64,000 nucleotides of DNA from Tractidigestivibacter sp050946515 (GTDB lineage: Bacteria; Actinomycetota; Coriobacteriia; Coriobacteriales; Atopobiaceae). Below, piece after piece: positions 9,357 through 17,137 of the stretch. The position numbers and the translations under genes were made by a program. The first letter of the stretch is position 1. Every line of letters begins with the position of its first letter. A model generated the notes under the pieces. The model was not told the origin of the DNA, did not search any database, and saw only the letters and a program-made list of their open reading frames with translations. The stretch lies in NCBI RefSeq assembly GCF_050946515.1, contig NZ_JBMNUX010000002.1, positions 62,001 through 126,000 on the forward strand, given 5' to 3'.

Positions 9357-10451
9357 TCACATCGAGTAGCCGTACCCGTAGGTGTAGCGCGGCGTTGCTG
9401 CGCACGAGTACATCGACACCGTAAGAAGCGCCATCACCAGCCCAAGGGCCGCGCCGTTCAGCATCGCGCGCGAGGCGTTTCTCCACCATCGGCCGCTTGA
9501 CTTGAAGCCGCCTCCGCCCATGATCATGACCAGACCGAGCACGCCCATCACAACAAGGAAGGCCGCAAGCCCTGAGAGCGTGCCAGCGATGGCGCCAAAG
9601 ATCAAGAACGGCAGCGCGAATCCTATCGTCCTGAAGCCGGAGTCCTGCATGGGCGTCATGCGCTCTGCCTCTACAACAAAGCGGCAGACAAGGTCCCCGG
9701 ACGCGGAGCCGTTGGTGCCCGCGTTACCCTTGCCCTTGACGCGCACCTCGTCGCCGTCATGGGAGTTTGCCGGGACCTCGACCACGACCTCGCTCGCCGT
9801 GAGCACGCGGCCGGTGCCTCCGCATGCCTCGCAGGGGTCAGCCACGACGCGCCCCGTGCCCTCGCACTCGGGACACTCCATCTCCATGACGCCGATGCCG
9901 AAAAGGCTCGTCAGGTCGACCGAGATGTGCCCCGTCCCATGGCAGGTTGGGCAGGTCTCGGGATGCGCGGCCTCAACCGAGCCGTGGCCATGGCAGTGCT
10001 CGCAGGTGTTATAGCGCTGGTAGGTGATGGCGCGCCTACCGCCGTTTTTTGCGAGGCTGTCATCCAAGGTGAGGTCAAAGACGATATCGGAGCCCACGCG
10101 AGGGTTATACGAGCGAGAGCGTCTCTGGGCCCTGCGGCTGCGACCAGCGGGGGCGCCACCAAACGGGAATCCCCAGTCACCGTAGCCGCCGTAGCTTCCA
10201 GCGGGAGACGCTGAGCCTCCGCCATACGAGCCAGAGCGCATGGCGTCATATCGCGCGCGCTTCTCGGGGTCCGAAAGAACGGCGTATGCCTCCGAGACCT
10301 CCTTGAACTTCTCCTCGGCGTCGGGCGCCTTGTTCACGTCGGGGTGAAGCGTCCTGGCCTTCTGCTGGAACGCCTTGCGTATCTCATCGGTTGAGGCATC
10401 CTTCGAGACGCCAAGGATGGCGTAGTAGTCCTTCTCGTTCATTGCCGACAT
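9357..10451 (-). CDS. membrane-anchored DnaJ-like protein (truncated Hsp40 with TM tail)
   Basis: The protein has 364 aa. It begins with a complete J domain with HPD (DYYAILGVSKDAS, LHPDVNK), a Gly/Ser/Arg-rich linker, and four zinc motifs (CEHCHGHG, CPTCHGTG, CPECEGTG, CEACGGTG). Only the first part of the substrate-binding domain follows. The rest is replaced by two or three hydrophobic segments (from about residue 270, FALPFLIFGAIAG and LGLVMIMGGGGF, then AMLNGAALGLVMALL), so it is probably anchored in the membrane with the J domain in the cytoplasm. The ATG at 10451 has AGGAGA 5 nt upstream. Likely role: recruiting DnaK to the membrane (inference). Confidence 0.85.
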   Translation of the reverse strand: MSAMNEKDYYAILGVSKDASTDEIRKAFQQKARTLHPDVNKAPDAEEKFKEVSEAYAVLSDPEKRARYDAMRSGSYGGGSASPAGSYGGYGDWGFPFGGAPAGRSRRAQRRSRSYNPRVGSDIVFDLTLDDSLAKNGGRRAITYQRYNTCEHCHGHGSVEAAHPETCPTCHGTGHISVDLTSLFGIGVMEMECPECEGTGRVVADPCEACGGTGRVLTASEVVVEVPANSHDGDEVRVKGKGNAGTNGSASGDLVCRFVVEAERMTPMQDSGFRTIGFALPFLIFGAIAGTLSGLAAFLVVMGVLGLVMIMGGGGFKSSGRWWRNASRAMLNGAALGLVMALLTVSMYSCAATPRYTYGYGYSM

Positions 10452-10593
10452 GGCAGTCTCCTGAAAGTCATAGCTGGGCTGACCCCGTTCTGTGGGGGCT
10501 TTTATCCAATTGTGCTCCTCGCCAAACAAAAAACTTCTCTCGCGGCCATAAAGTCACGAACGAGAAATGCCTATCTTGCAGGGGATTTTAAGG

Positions 10594-11067
10594 CTAGGCG
10601 TCCGAGAGCCTGATGGAGCGGTAGCTTACTCCGCACTCGTCAAGCACGTGCTTGGAAATCTGGTTGTCCATCGTGCCGTTGTACTTGTCGTCCAGATAGA
10701 CGACCTCACCGATGCCTGCCTGTACCAGCATCTTTGCGCACTCGTGGCAGGGGAAGAGCGTCACGTACACCGTAGCTCCGCCCATGTCCTTGAGAGAGCC
10801 TCGATAGTTGAGGATCGCGTTGGCCTCGGCATGGATCACGTAGCTGTGCTTGTCGTAGAGCGGGTCGTCGGAGGCGCCCCAAGGGAATGCCTCGTCGGTC
10901 AGCGCCGAGGGCGTTCCGTTATAGCCAACCGAGAGGATGCGGTGGTTGGTATCGGCAATGCAGGCTCCTACCTGCGTGTTCGGGTCCTTGCTCCTCAAGC
11001 TCGCGGCGATTGCCACGCGCATGAAGAACTCGTCCCAGCTAATGACGTCGGTTCGCTCCCCTGCCAT
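10594..11067 (-). CDS. deoxycytidylate (dCMP) deaminase
   Basis: This zinc-dependent deaminase turns dCMP into dUMP for thymidylate synthesis. The zinc and catalytic motifs are HAE (H79, E81) and PCHEC (C107, C110). The 157-aa length and the LRSKDPNTQVGACI stretch fit the dCMP deaminase/ComEB family. The ATG at 11067 follows GGGAGG by 4 nt; a TTG further out contains that site and is rejected. It stands alone between the DnaJ-like gene and the sugar region. Confidence 0.9.
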   Translation of the reverse strand: MAGERTDVISWDEFFMRVAIAASLRSKDPNTQVGACIADTNHRILSVGYNGTPSALTDEAFPWGASDDPLYDKHSYVIHAEANAILNYRGSLKDMGGATVYVTLFPCHECAKMLVQAGIGEVVYLDDKYNGTMDNQISKHVLDECGVSYRSIRLSDA

Positions 11068-11164
11068 AGGTCCTCCCAAGTAAACTCCGGGGCTCTTCCC
11101 CAGCTACTCTACCGCGTTTTGCGGCTCGCGCTCGCAAGAGTGGAAGATATCACAGGCAGGGGCG

Positions 11165-11200
11165 CCAGGGGCTGAGCGGCAAGGCTCGCTCAGCCCCTGG
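11165..11200 (-). terminator. 14-bp terminator-like hairpin after the isomerase gene
   Basis: CCAGGGGCTGAGCG (11165-11178) and CGCTCAGCCCCTGG (11187-11200) pair perfectly around an 8-nt loop, 10 nt past the stop of the FucI-like gene. There is no T tail on the minus strand, so it may act as an mRNA 3' end or a poor intrinsic terminator. Confidence 0.6.
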
Positions 11201-11210
11201 CCGGAAAGCT

Positions 11211-12704
11211 TTACTCGAACGGGTTCTCGGTAGGATACGGCACGGACGCGGGCTGGTTATAGGCGATGTCGGCGATGCCCAGGTAGCGGAAGACGTCAAA
11301 GAGGGCGCGGCCACAATGGCTGAAGGCCACGGCGCCGTGGTGCGGGTAGCGCTTCTCGAGAAGGACGTGGCGGTAGAAGCGCCCCATCTCGGGGATGTCG
11401 AAGACGCCTATGCCGCCGAAGGAGCCCGTGGGCACGTCGAGGATGCGTCCCTCGGCCACGTAGGCGCGCAGCTGCCCTTCAGAGTCGCACTGCAGGCGGT
11501 AGAACGTGATGTCGGAAGGAGCGATGTCGCCCTCGAGCGTGCCGCGAGTGAAGTCGGGCTCGGAGCCTGCCGGCTCAAGCAGACGATGCTGGATGAGCTG
11601 GTACTTGACCGCGCGGTCAGCGCACATCTTGCAGCTGGGGGTGTTTCCGCAGTGGAAGCCCATGAAGGTGTCGGTCAGGCGCACGCCAGGATACGCGGGG
11701 GCGACCTTCTCGTCGTAGAGGCTCTTTGGCACAGAGTTGTTGATGTCAAGCAAGGTCACGGTGTCGTCCGAGGCGCACATGCCGATGTACTCGGAGAGGG
11801 CGCCGTAGATGTCGACCTCGCAGGCCACGGGGATGCCGCGCGAGACGAGGCGGCTGTTGACGAAGCAGGGCTCAAAGCCAAACTGGCTCGGGAACGCCGG
11901 CCAGCACTTGTCGGCGAAGGCCACGTAGTCGCGGCTGCCCTTGTGGGCGTCCGCCCAGTCGAGCAGCGTCAGCTCGAACTGCGCCATGCGCGGCAGCAGG
12001 TCGGGATAGTAGCGGCCCTCGCCCATCTCTGCCGCCATGTCGTCGCAGATCGCTTGGATGCGAGAGTCGCCCTCGTGCTCCTTAAAGGAGACGAGAAGGT
12101 CAAGCTCGGAGTTCTCCTCCACCTCGACGCCCAGCTCGTAGAGCCCCTTGATGGGGGCGTTGCAGGCGAAGAAGTCCTGCGGGCGCGGCCCGAAGGTGAT
12201 GATCTTGAGGTGCGAGAGGCCGATGACGGCACGGGCCACGGGAACGAAGTCGGCCATCATCTGCGCGATGTCGTCGGCGGTGCCGACGGGGTAGCTGGGG
12301 ATGTGCGCCCTGATGTGGCGCATCCCGAGGTTGTAGGAGCAGTTGAGCATGCCGCAGTAGGCGTCTCCGCGGCCGTCGATGAGGTTGCCGTCCCCCTCGG
12401 CCGCCCCCACGAACATGCAAGGGCCGTCGAAGCGCTGCGCGATCTGGGTCTCAGGCGTCTCGGGGCCGAAGTTGCCGAGAAACACGGTGAGTGCGTTTGC
12501 CCCGGCCTCTGTTGCCTCGCGCACGGCAGCGGCCATGTCGGCCTCGCTTTCGACGGTCCTGGCGACCTCGATCACCTGAAGGCCGCGCTTGGCGCAGGCC
12601 TCAACAATCGCAGAGCGACGACGCTCGCTGAGCTGGATGGGAAAGCAGTCGCGGGAGACCGCAATGATGCCGAGCTTGACCTCAGGGATGTTATCGGAAT
12701 GCAT
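11211..12704 (-). CDS. L-fucose/L-arabinose isomerase family protein
   Basis: A 497-aa aldose-ketose isomerase of the FucI/AraA superfamily. Likely metal and acid-base residues are E296 (ACEVDIYG), D320 (LLDINN) and H455/H456 with H463 (YPHHGAVAFSHCG). It is the last gene of a minus-strand trio with a DUF4867 protein and xylulokinase. Because the kinase is xylulokinase-like and a beta-xylosidase is nearby, it probably supplies the pentulose from an aldopentose. The true substrate (D-xylose, D-arabinose, L-fucose or another) cannot be read from sequence. No xylA is present in the window. Confidence 0.8.
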   Translation of the reverse strand: MHSDNIPEVKLGIIAVSRDCFPIQLSERRRSAIVEACAKRGLQVIEVARTVESEADMAAAVREATEAGANALTVFLGNFGPETPETQIAQRFDGPCMFVGAAEGDGNLIDGRGDAYCGMLNCSYNLGMRHIRAHIPSYPVGTADDIAQMMADFVPVARAVIGLSHLKIITFGPRPQDFFACNAPIKGLYELGVEVEENSELDLLVSFKEHEGDSRIQAICDDMAAEMGEGRYYPDLLPRMAQFELTLLDWADAHKGSRDYVAFADKCWPAFPSQFGFEPCFVNSRLVSRGIPVACEVDIYGALSEYIGMCASDDTVTLLDINNSVPKSLYDEKVAPAYPGVRLTDTFMGFHCGNTPSCKMCADRAVKYQLIQHRLLEPAGSEPDFTRGTLEGDIAPSDITFYRLQCDSEGQLRAYVAEGRILDVPTGSFGGIGVFDIPEMGRFYRHVLLEKRYPHHGAVAFSHCGRALFDVFRYLGIADIAYNQPASVPYPTENPFE

Positions 12705-12736
12705 GTGTGTCCTCTCTCTTTCTCTCTAGCGGCGTC

Positions 12737-13381
12737 TCAGGCGAGGCAGTCCGCGATGTCCACGTTCTCACCCGCTAAGGCGACCTTTGCGCCCTGGGCG
12801 GCCTCGGCGCTCTCAGAGTGCGCGAGCAGCCACTTGTTGTTAGCCCAGAGCAGCTCAGCGTCGAGGGCGTCCACAACTTTGGAGGGCTTGGGGCCGTTGG
12901 TGCCTTTGGGGAGGGCGACCAGCACCTTGAAGCCGCGCGACGGGTCCACGTGGCAGGGCGCATAATGAAGCGTTGTGGCATAGACCTCAACAAGAACGCC
13001 AGCCGGCACGCGGAAGGCAACGACGTCAGACGTGTCGAGCACGCCGTCCGCAATCTGATCCTGGCGTGCGAGGAGCAGCACGAAGTCCTCGGTGCCCAGG
13101 TTGAACTCGCTCGAGCGGTGGTACTCAAGGCAGTTGAGCCTCGTGTTGTGGCCGTTGCACCAGCCAAACTCTACGGGAAGGCCGCCGAAGAGCGCCGGAG
13201 CGAGCTCCTTTGCCTCGGCGAGCTCTTGGACGGCAGGCTCCTCGGCAACGTAGTCCGTTGCCTCGGGAAGCGGCGTCTTGGTCGCAAGCGCCTCAACAAT
13301 AGGCGCGACCAGGCGCTTGGGGCACCTAACGACGCGACCGTACGAGGAAAAGAGCGCCTCCGTCACCTCATGAATCTGCAT
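12737..13381 (-). CDS. DUF4867 family protein
   Basis: A 214-aa protein of unknown function. I recognise DUF4867 from the core EFGWCNGHNTRLNCLEYHRSS and the stretch EVYATTLHYAPCHVDP. The histidines and glutamates in these segments suggest a metal-binding cupin-like sugar protein, perhaps a mutarotase or isomerase helper; that is inference. It starts 2 nt after the xylulokinase stop and lies just before the isomerase, so the three are one operon. Confidence 0.75.
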   Translation of the reverse strand: MQIHEVTEALFSSYGRVVRCPKRLVAPIVEALATKTPLPEATDYVAEEPAVQELAEAKELAPALFGGLPVEFGWCNGHNTRLNCLEYHRSSEFNLGTEDFVLLLARQDQIADGVLDTSDVVAFRVPAGVLVEVYATTLHYAPCHVDPSRGFKVLVALPKGTNGPKPSKVVDALDAELLWANNKWLLAHSESAEAAQGAKVALAGENVDIADCLA

Positions 13382-13383
13382 CT

Positions 13384-14862
13384 CTACTCCCCCATCTTCG
13401 AAAACGAATCCTTGAGCGCCGGATAGAGGCCACGCCAGACTTCGTAGCGGCGCGAATACCCTTCAACGAGCTCCGCGCGGGGCTGCACCCTGTCCTTTAT
13501 TCGTACGATGGACCCCGCGCAGTCAGCGACTGTGGGATATGCGCCGCACGCCACGGCCGCGAGCATGGCGCCGCCAAGCCCCGGCCCCTGCTCTGTCTGG
13601 GGAAGCTCAAGCGTCACGTTGAGGATGGTGGCGAGCATCTCGAGCCAAAGGCGGCTCTTGGCGCCTCCGCCGCACACTGTGCTGGAGCTGACCTCGATGC
13701 CTTCTTTGCGGGCAATGTCAAGACAGTCCCTGAAGGCGAAGGACACGCCCTCGAGAACCGCGCGCGTCATCTCGTGGCGCGGGGTGTCCATGCGCATGCC
13801 AACGAAGGCGCCGCGCGCGGCCGGGTCGTTGTGAGGGCTGCGCTCTCCCATGAGATACGGGAGGAAGTAGGTGAGGCTTGTGCTCGCGTCGGCAAGGTCG
13901 ATGCCCTCTTGGAGCGACGGGTAGTCCTTGGTGCCGACGACCTCTTCGCTCCACCAGCGGTTGCAGCTTGCCGCCGAGAGGATGCACCCCATAAGGTGGT
14001 AGCCGCCATCGGCGTGGTCGAATGAGTGAAGGGCGTTCTCTTGGTCAAGACGGAAGGCGCCCGACGTGATAAAGATGGTGCCTGAGGTGCCAAGGCTGAT
14101 GTTGCAGCGACCATCGCCCACGGCGCCGGTGCCCACGGCAGCGGCGGCATTGTCCCCCGCCCCAGCCGCGACCACGACGTCCTCGCCCAGGCCGAGCTCG
14201 CGAGCGACGTCAGGACGCAGGGTGCCTATGGCCTCGAAGCTCTCGTGAAGCTTGGGCAGCTGGCTTTCGGTGATGCCGCAGATCTTGAGCATCTCAGGAC
14301 TCCAGCGGCGATGCTCGACGTCCAAGAGCAGCATCCCCGAAGCGTCGGAGAAGTCAGTCGTGAACTTTCCGGTCAGGCGGTAGTTGACATAGTCCTTCGG
14401 GAGCATGATCTTGTCGATGCGCGAGAAGAGCTCGGGCTCCTGATCGCGCATCCAAAGGATCTTCGGCGCCGTGAAGCCTGCGAATGCGATGTTGGCAGTC
14501 CAGGAGCTGAGCTTTTCTCGGCCAATCGTGTAGTTCAGGTAGCGAACCTGCTTCTCGGAGCGTCCGTCGTTCCAGAGAATCGCAGGCCGCAGCACCTGGT
14601 CGTCCTTGTCCAGCGCCACGAGTCCGTGCATCTGGCCGGCACAGCCGATTCCGCGCACCTCGCCGGCATCGAACCCTTGGACGAGCTCAGGAATGCCCGC
14701 TCTCACGGCATCCCACCAGTCGATGGGGTCCTGCTCTGCCCAGCCTGGATGAGGATAGGCAACTGGATACTCCTTGCTCACGATGTTCATGATCTTGCCG
14801 CTCTCGTCCATGAGAAGCAGCTTCGTTGCCGACGTCCCTAAGTCAACCCCGATGTAAAGCAT
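13384..14862 (-). CDS. xylB: xylulokinase
   Basis: A FGGY-family kinase that phosphorylates D-xylulose to xylulose 5-phosphate. The N-terminal phosphate loop is GVDLGTSATKLLL and the typical xylulokinase stretch YPHPGWAEQDP follows. The catalytic base lies in GAGDNAAAAVG near residue 235. The ATG at 14862 has AAAGGAG 5 nt upstream; an ATG at 14877 overlaps that site and is rejected. The product is 492 aa. It heads the xylB-DUF4867-isomerase operon and is divergent from a ROK repressor. Confidence 0.9.
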   Translation of the reverse strand: MLYIGVDLGTSATKLLLMDESGKIMNIVSKEYPVAYPHPGWAEQDPIDWWDAVRAGIPELVQGFDAGEVRGIGCAGQMHGLVALDKDDQVLRPAILWNDGRSEKQVRYLNYTIGREKLSSWTANIAFAGFTAPKILWMRDQEPELFSRIDKIMLPKDYVNYRLTGKFTTDFSDASGMLLLDVEHRRWSPEMLKICGITESQLPKLHESFEAIGTLRPDVARELGLGEDVVVAAGAGDNAAAAVGTGAVGDGRCNISLGTSGTIFITSGAFRLDQENALHSFDHADGGYHLMGCILSAASCNRWWSEEVVGTKDYPSLQEGIDLADASTSLTYFLPYLMGERSPHNDPAARGAFVGMRMDTPRHEMTRAVLEGVSFAFRDCLDIARKEGIEVSSSTVCGGGAKSRLWLEMLATILNVTLELPQTEQGPGLGGAMLAAVACGAYPTVADCAGSIVRIKDRVQPRAELVEGYSRRYEVWRGLYPALKDSFSKMGE

Positions 14863-14879
14863 CCCCGCTCCTTTCATAA

Positions 14880-14975
14880 GACACTTTTGTAAATATACTT
14901 CACTAAACTATTTTTAAAAAGTATTTTTTAAAAATGAAGTAAGATTTATGCAACTGAGGAACTAAGGGCAAACAA
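14880..14975. promoter_or_regulatory. AT-rich divergent operator/promoter between xylB and the ROK repressor
   Basis: A sharply AT-rich island in a GC-rich genome. It contains two palindromic TTTTTAAAAA cores (14911-14920 and within 14924-14934) separated by a few bases and framed by CTTCA at the left and TGAAG at the right. ROK/XylR repressors usually bind AT-rich palindromes next to their own gene, so this is the likely operator for both directions. Confidence 0.6.
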
Positions 14976-14989
14976 AGGTGACAGGCACA

Positions 14990-16117
14990 ATGGAAAGCCA
15001 GACCACAGACAGGCACCGACGTACACGCAACCGTGTTTTTCGACTTCTTCTCGACTCTGACATTCCCTATACAAAGCAGTACATGGCCAGCCAGCTGAGG
15101 CTCAGCCTACCGACAGTGCATCAGAGCCTCACCGAGCTCAATGAGCTCGGGCTGATACGAGTGATCGGCCATGAAGAGTCAACAGGCGGCCGGCCTGCGG
15201 CGCAGATCGGAATCAACCCCGACGCTCGGACTGCAATAGGAGTCCAGGTGACCGGCCACCATTTTAGAATCATCGAGATCAACCTCTGCCGCCAGGAGCT
15301 TGCCGCCAAGACGATCCGCCACGAGCTTGCCCAAGGAGGGCAGCGCCTTGGTCGCATGATTGCGAAAGAGGTTGAGACCTTCATCGACGAAAACAAGATT
15401 GATCCGGACACGCTCCTTGGCGTTGGCATCGCTATTCCCGGCATCATAGACGAGGCAACCGACATGATTACGCACGCCTCAACGATGAATCTCGTCAACA
15501 CCCCGCTTGGGCCCATCCGCGACGCAATTCCCTATCGCACCTTTTTCGGCAACGACGCCAACCTGGGAGGATTCGCCGAATGGTACACGCGGCCAACCAA
15601 CGACAGCAGCATCGCCTACCTCTCCCTTGAGAGCGGCGTTGGCGGCGCGATTCTGATCAACGGAGCAACCTATTCTGGCGACCACGGGCGAAGCGGCGAG
15701 TTCGGGCACATCTGCGTCGAGCCGAACGGGCGCGAGTGCGCCTGCGGGAAGCGAGGCTGCCTGCAGGCGTATTGCTCCACGCGTCGCCTCTCCGACGACC
15801 TTGACATCACGCTCGAGGAGTTCTTTGCCGCGCTCGACGCAAACGAGGGCGAGGCCCCCGAGATCTGGAACGACTACCTTACCCACCTGGCACGCGGCAT
15901 CAACACGATTCGCATGGCGCTTGACTGCGAGGTTGTGCTGGGCGGCAGCGTCGTGCGCTTTTTTGAACCGCACCTCGGTGAGATCAGAGGAGAGGTGGCA
16001 GCGCTTGACAGCTTTGGCTCGGACGGAAGCTACGTCTCGCTCTCCCACATTTTCAGACACGCCATCCAGCTAGGCGCGGCCCTTCTCTGCATCGAGGACT
16101 TCGCAGAAAACCTCTAA
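14990..16117 (+). CDS. ROK family transcriptional repressor (XylR-like)
   Basis: An N-terminal winged helix (residues about 8-70, TKQYMASQLRLSLPTVHQSL) is followed by a ROK sugar-kinase-like domain. The ROK zinc motif appears as CACGKRGCLQAYCS. It probably represses xylB and its operon when the sugar is absent. The ATG at 14990 is preferred because AAAGGTGA lies 8 nt upstream; a GTG at 14978 is the alternative. The product is 375 aa, normal for the family. Its stop faces the stop of the AraC gene. Confidence 0.88.
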   Translation: MESQTTDRHRRTRNRVFRLLLDSDIPYTKQYMASQLRLSLPTVHQSLTELNELGLIRVIGHEESTGGRPAAQIGINPDARTAIGVQVTGHHFRIIEINLCRQELAAKTIRHELAQGGQRLGRMIAKEVETFIDENKIDPDTLLGVGIAIPGIIDEATDMITHASTMNLVNTPLGPIRDAIPYRTFFGNDANLGGFAEWYTRPTNDSSIAYLSLESGVGGAILINGATYSGDHGRSGEFGHICVEPNGRECACGKRGCLQAYCSTRRLSDDLDITLEEFFAALDANEGEAPEIWNDYLTHLARGINTIRMALDCEVVLGGSVVRFFEPHLGEIRGEVAALDSFGSDGSYVSLSHIFRHAIQLGAALLCIEDFAENL

Positions 16118-16162
16118 GCAACGCGCAAGCGCCGCAATCCGCATGTCCTTGAGCCTCCTGTC

Positions 16163-16978
16163 TCAGGAGACCTTTGGCGTTCGCTTGCGTACGTCTTTCG
16201 GAAGCATCCCATAGAGGCGCTTGAACACCTCGCGCGTGTTGCGCGGATTCGAGAGGTTGTACTTCTCCATGAGAGCGCCGACGCTCTCGTCGGTGTTCAA
16301 GAGGTCGTCGTGCAGGCGGTTGACCTTGACCTCGTAGGCATAGCTCACGAGCGAGACCCCCGTTTGCTGCTTGAACATGCGCGAGAGGTAGCTGGGGTTG
16401 TACCCAAAGATGTCTGCGAGCTCGTCCACGCGGACGGGCTCCGTGACATGCTCGTGCAGAAAGACGATGATCTCCTTGACGCTGTCCGATGGCTTGGTGT
16501 TCTCCACCGGAGCTCGGAAGGTCGTGAACATGCTCTTGAGGACGTTGAGAAGGCAGATCTCGAAGTCAAAGCCGGCACCCGGGTCCTTCCGACCAATAAT
16601 GTCACCCATTGCCTTGAAGTTCTCTACTACCTGCGCATACTCCGGCCTGTCCGTGCGGCCGTTCTGAAAGACCGCCTGCTCGGGATGCTCGCAGAAGGTC
16701 CTTACGACGCGCAGGGGCACCTGCAGCACATAGGCATGGTTGGGCGTGCTCGCCACGTCGTGGATTGCGCCCGAAGGGACGAGGGCAAACTGGTTGTCGC
16801 GCACATGCAGCTGCCTCCCGTCAATACGAAAGCGCAGGTGCCCGTCGAGGACGCAGACCGCTTCGAGACTGTTGTGCCAATGAAACGGGACGTACTCGCT
16901 CATCGGCTTGTCTGAATAGTAGAAGCGCACCCCATTCCTTCTGTTTGGAATCACGCTCTCGTGGTGAAGGTCAGACAT
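16163..16978 (-). CDS. AraC family transcriptional regulator
   Basis: The 271-aa protein has an N-terminal cupin sensor (VPFHWHNSLEAVCVLDG, VPSGAIHDV). The C-terminal pair of AraC helix-turn-helix motifs includes VDELADIFGYNPSYLSRMFKQQTG. The second motif is somewhat divergent (NPRNTREVFKRLYGMLPKDVRK). It is divergent from the GH43 xylosidase gene and probably activates the xylosidase-transporter pair on binding a sugar. Confidence 0.88.
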   Translation of the reverse strand: MSDLHHESVIPNRRNGVRFYYSDKPMSEYVPFHWHNSLEAVCVLDGHLRFRIDGRQLHVRDNQFALVPSGAIHDVASTPNHAYVLQVPLRVVRTFCEHPEQAVFQNGRTDRPEYAQVVENFKAMGDIIGRKDPGAGFDFEICLLNVLKSMFTTFRAPVENTKPSDSVKEIIVFLHEHVTEPVRVDELADIFGYNPSYLSRMFKQQTGVSLVSYAYEVKVNRLHDDLLNTDESVGALMEKYNLSNPRNTREVFKRLYGMLPKDVRKRTPKVS

Positions 16979-17137
16979 CGATCCTCGTATTCATGAAACC
17001 TTACTTTTCTTACCTCAATATAGTACTCCCCTGTCATGAAAGCTGCTGCTGGTATTTTGCTGAAACTCTCCGTACTACCATCACAGCCAGCACGATAAGG
17101 AAGGGCAAAGAAGCAGGTAGATGTGAGAGGAGAAGCA
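16979..17137. promoter_or_regulatory. divergent AraC/GH43 regulatory region
   Basis: This 159-nt gap is AT-richer than its flanks. The octamer TCATGAAA occurs twice in direct orientation (16991-16998 and 17034-17041), spaced 43 bp or about four helical turns. That is a plausible pair of AraC half-sites. No clear -35/-10 pair is called. Confidence 0.35.

Noticed and set aside
9357..10451. The DnaJ-like gene as a broken dnaJ pseudogene
   Set aside because: The frame is intact to a proper stop, all zinc motifs are preserved, and the C-terminus is replaced by clean hydrophobic helices instead of drifting out of frame.
11316..12965. A 549-codon plus-strand open frame opposite the FucI-like gene
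   Set aside because: Same kind of antisense shadow; the minus-strand isomerase shows conserved active-site motifs.
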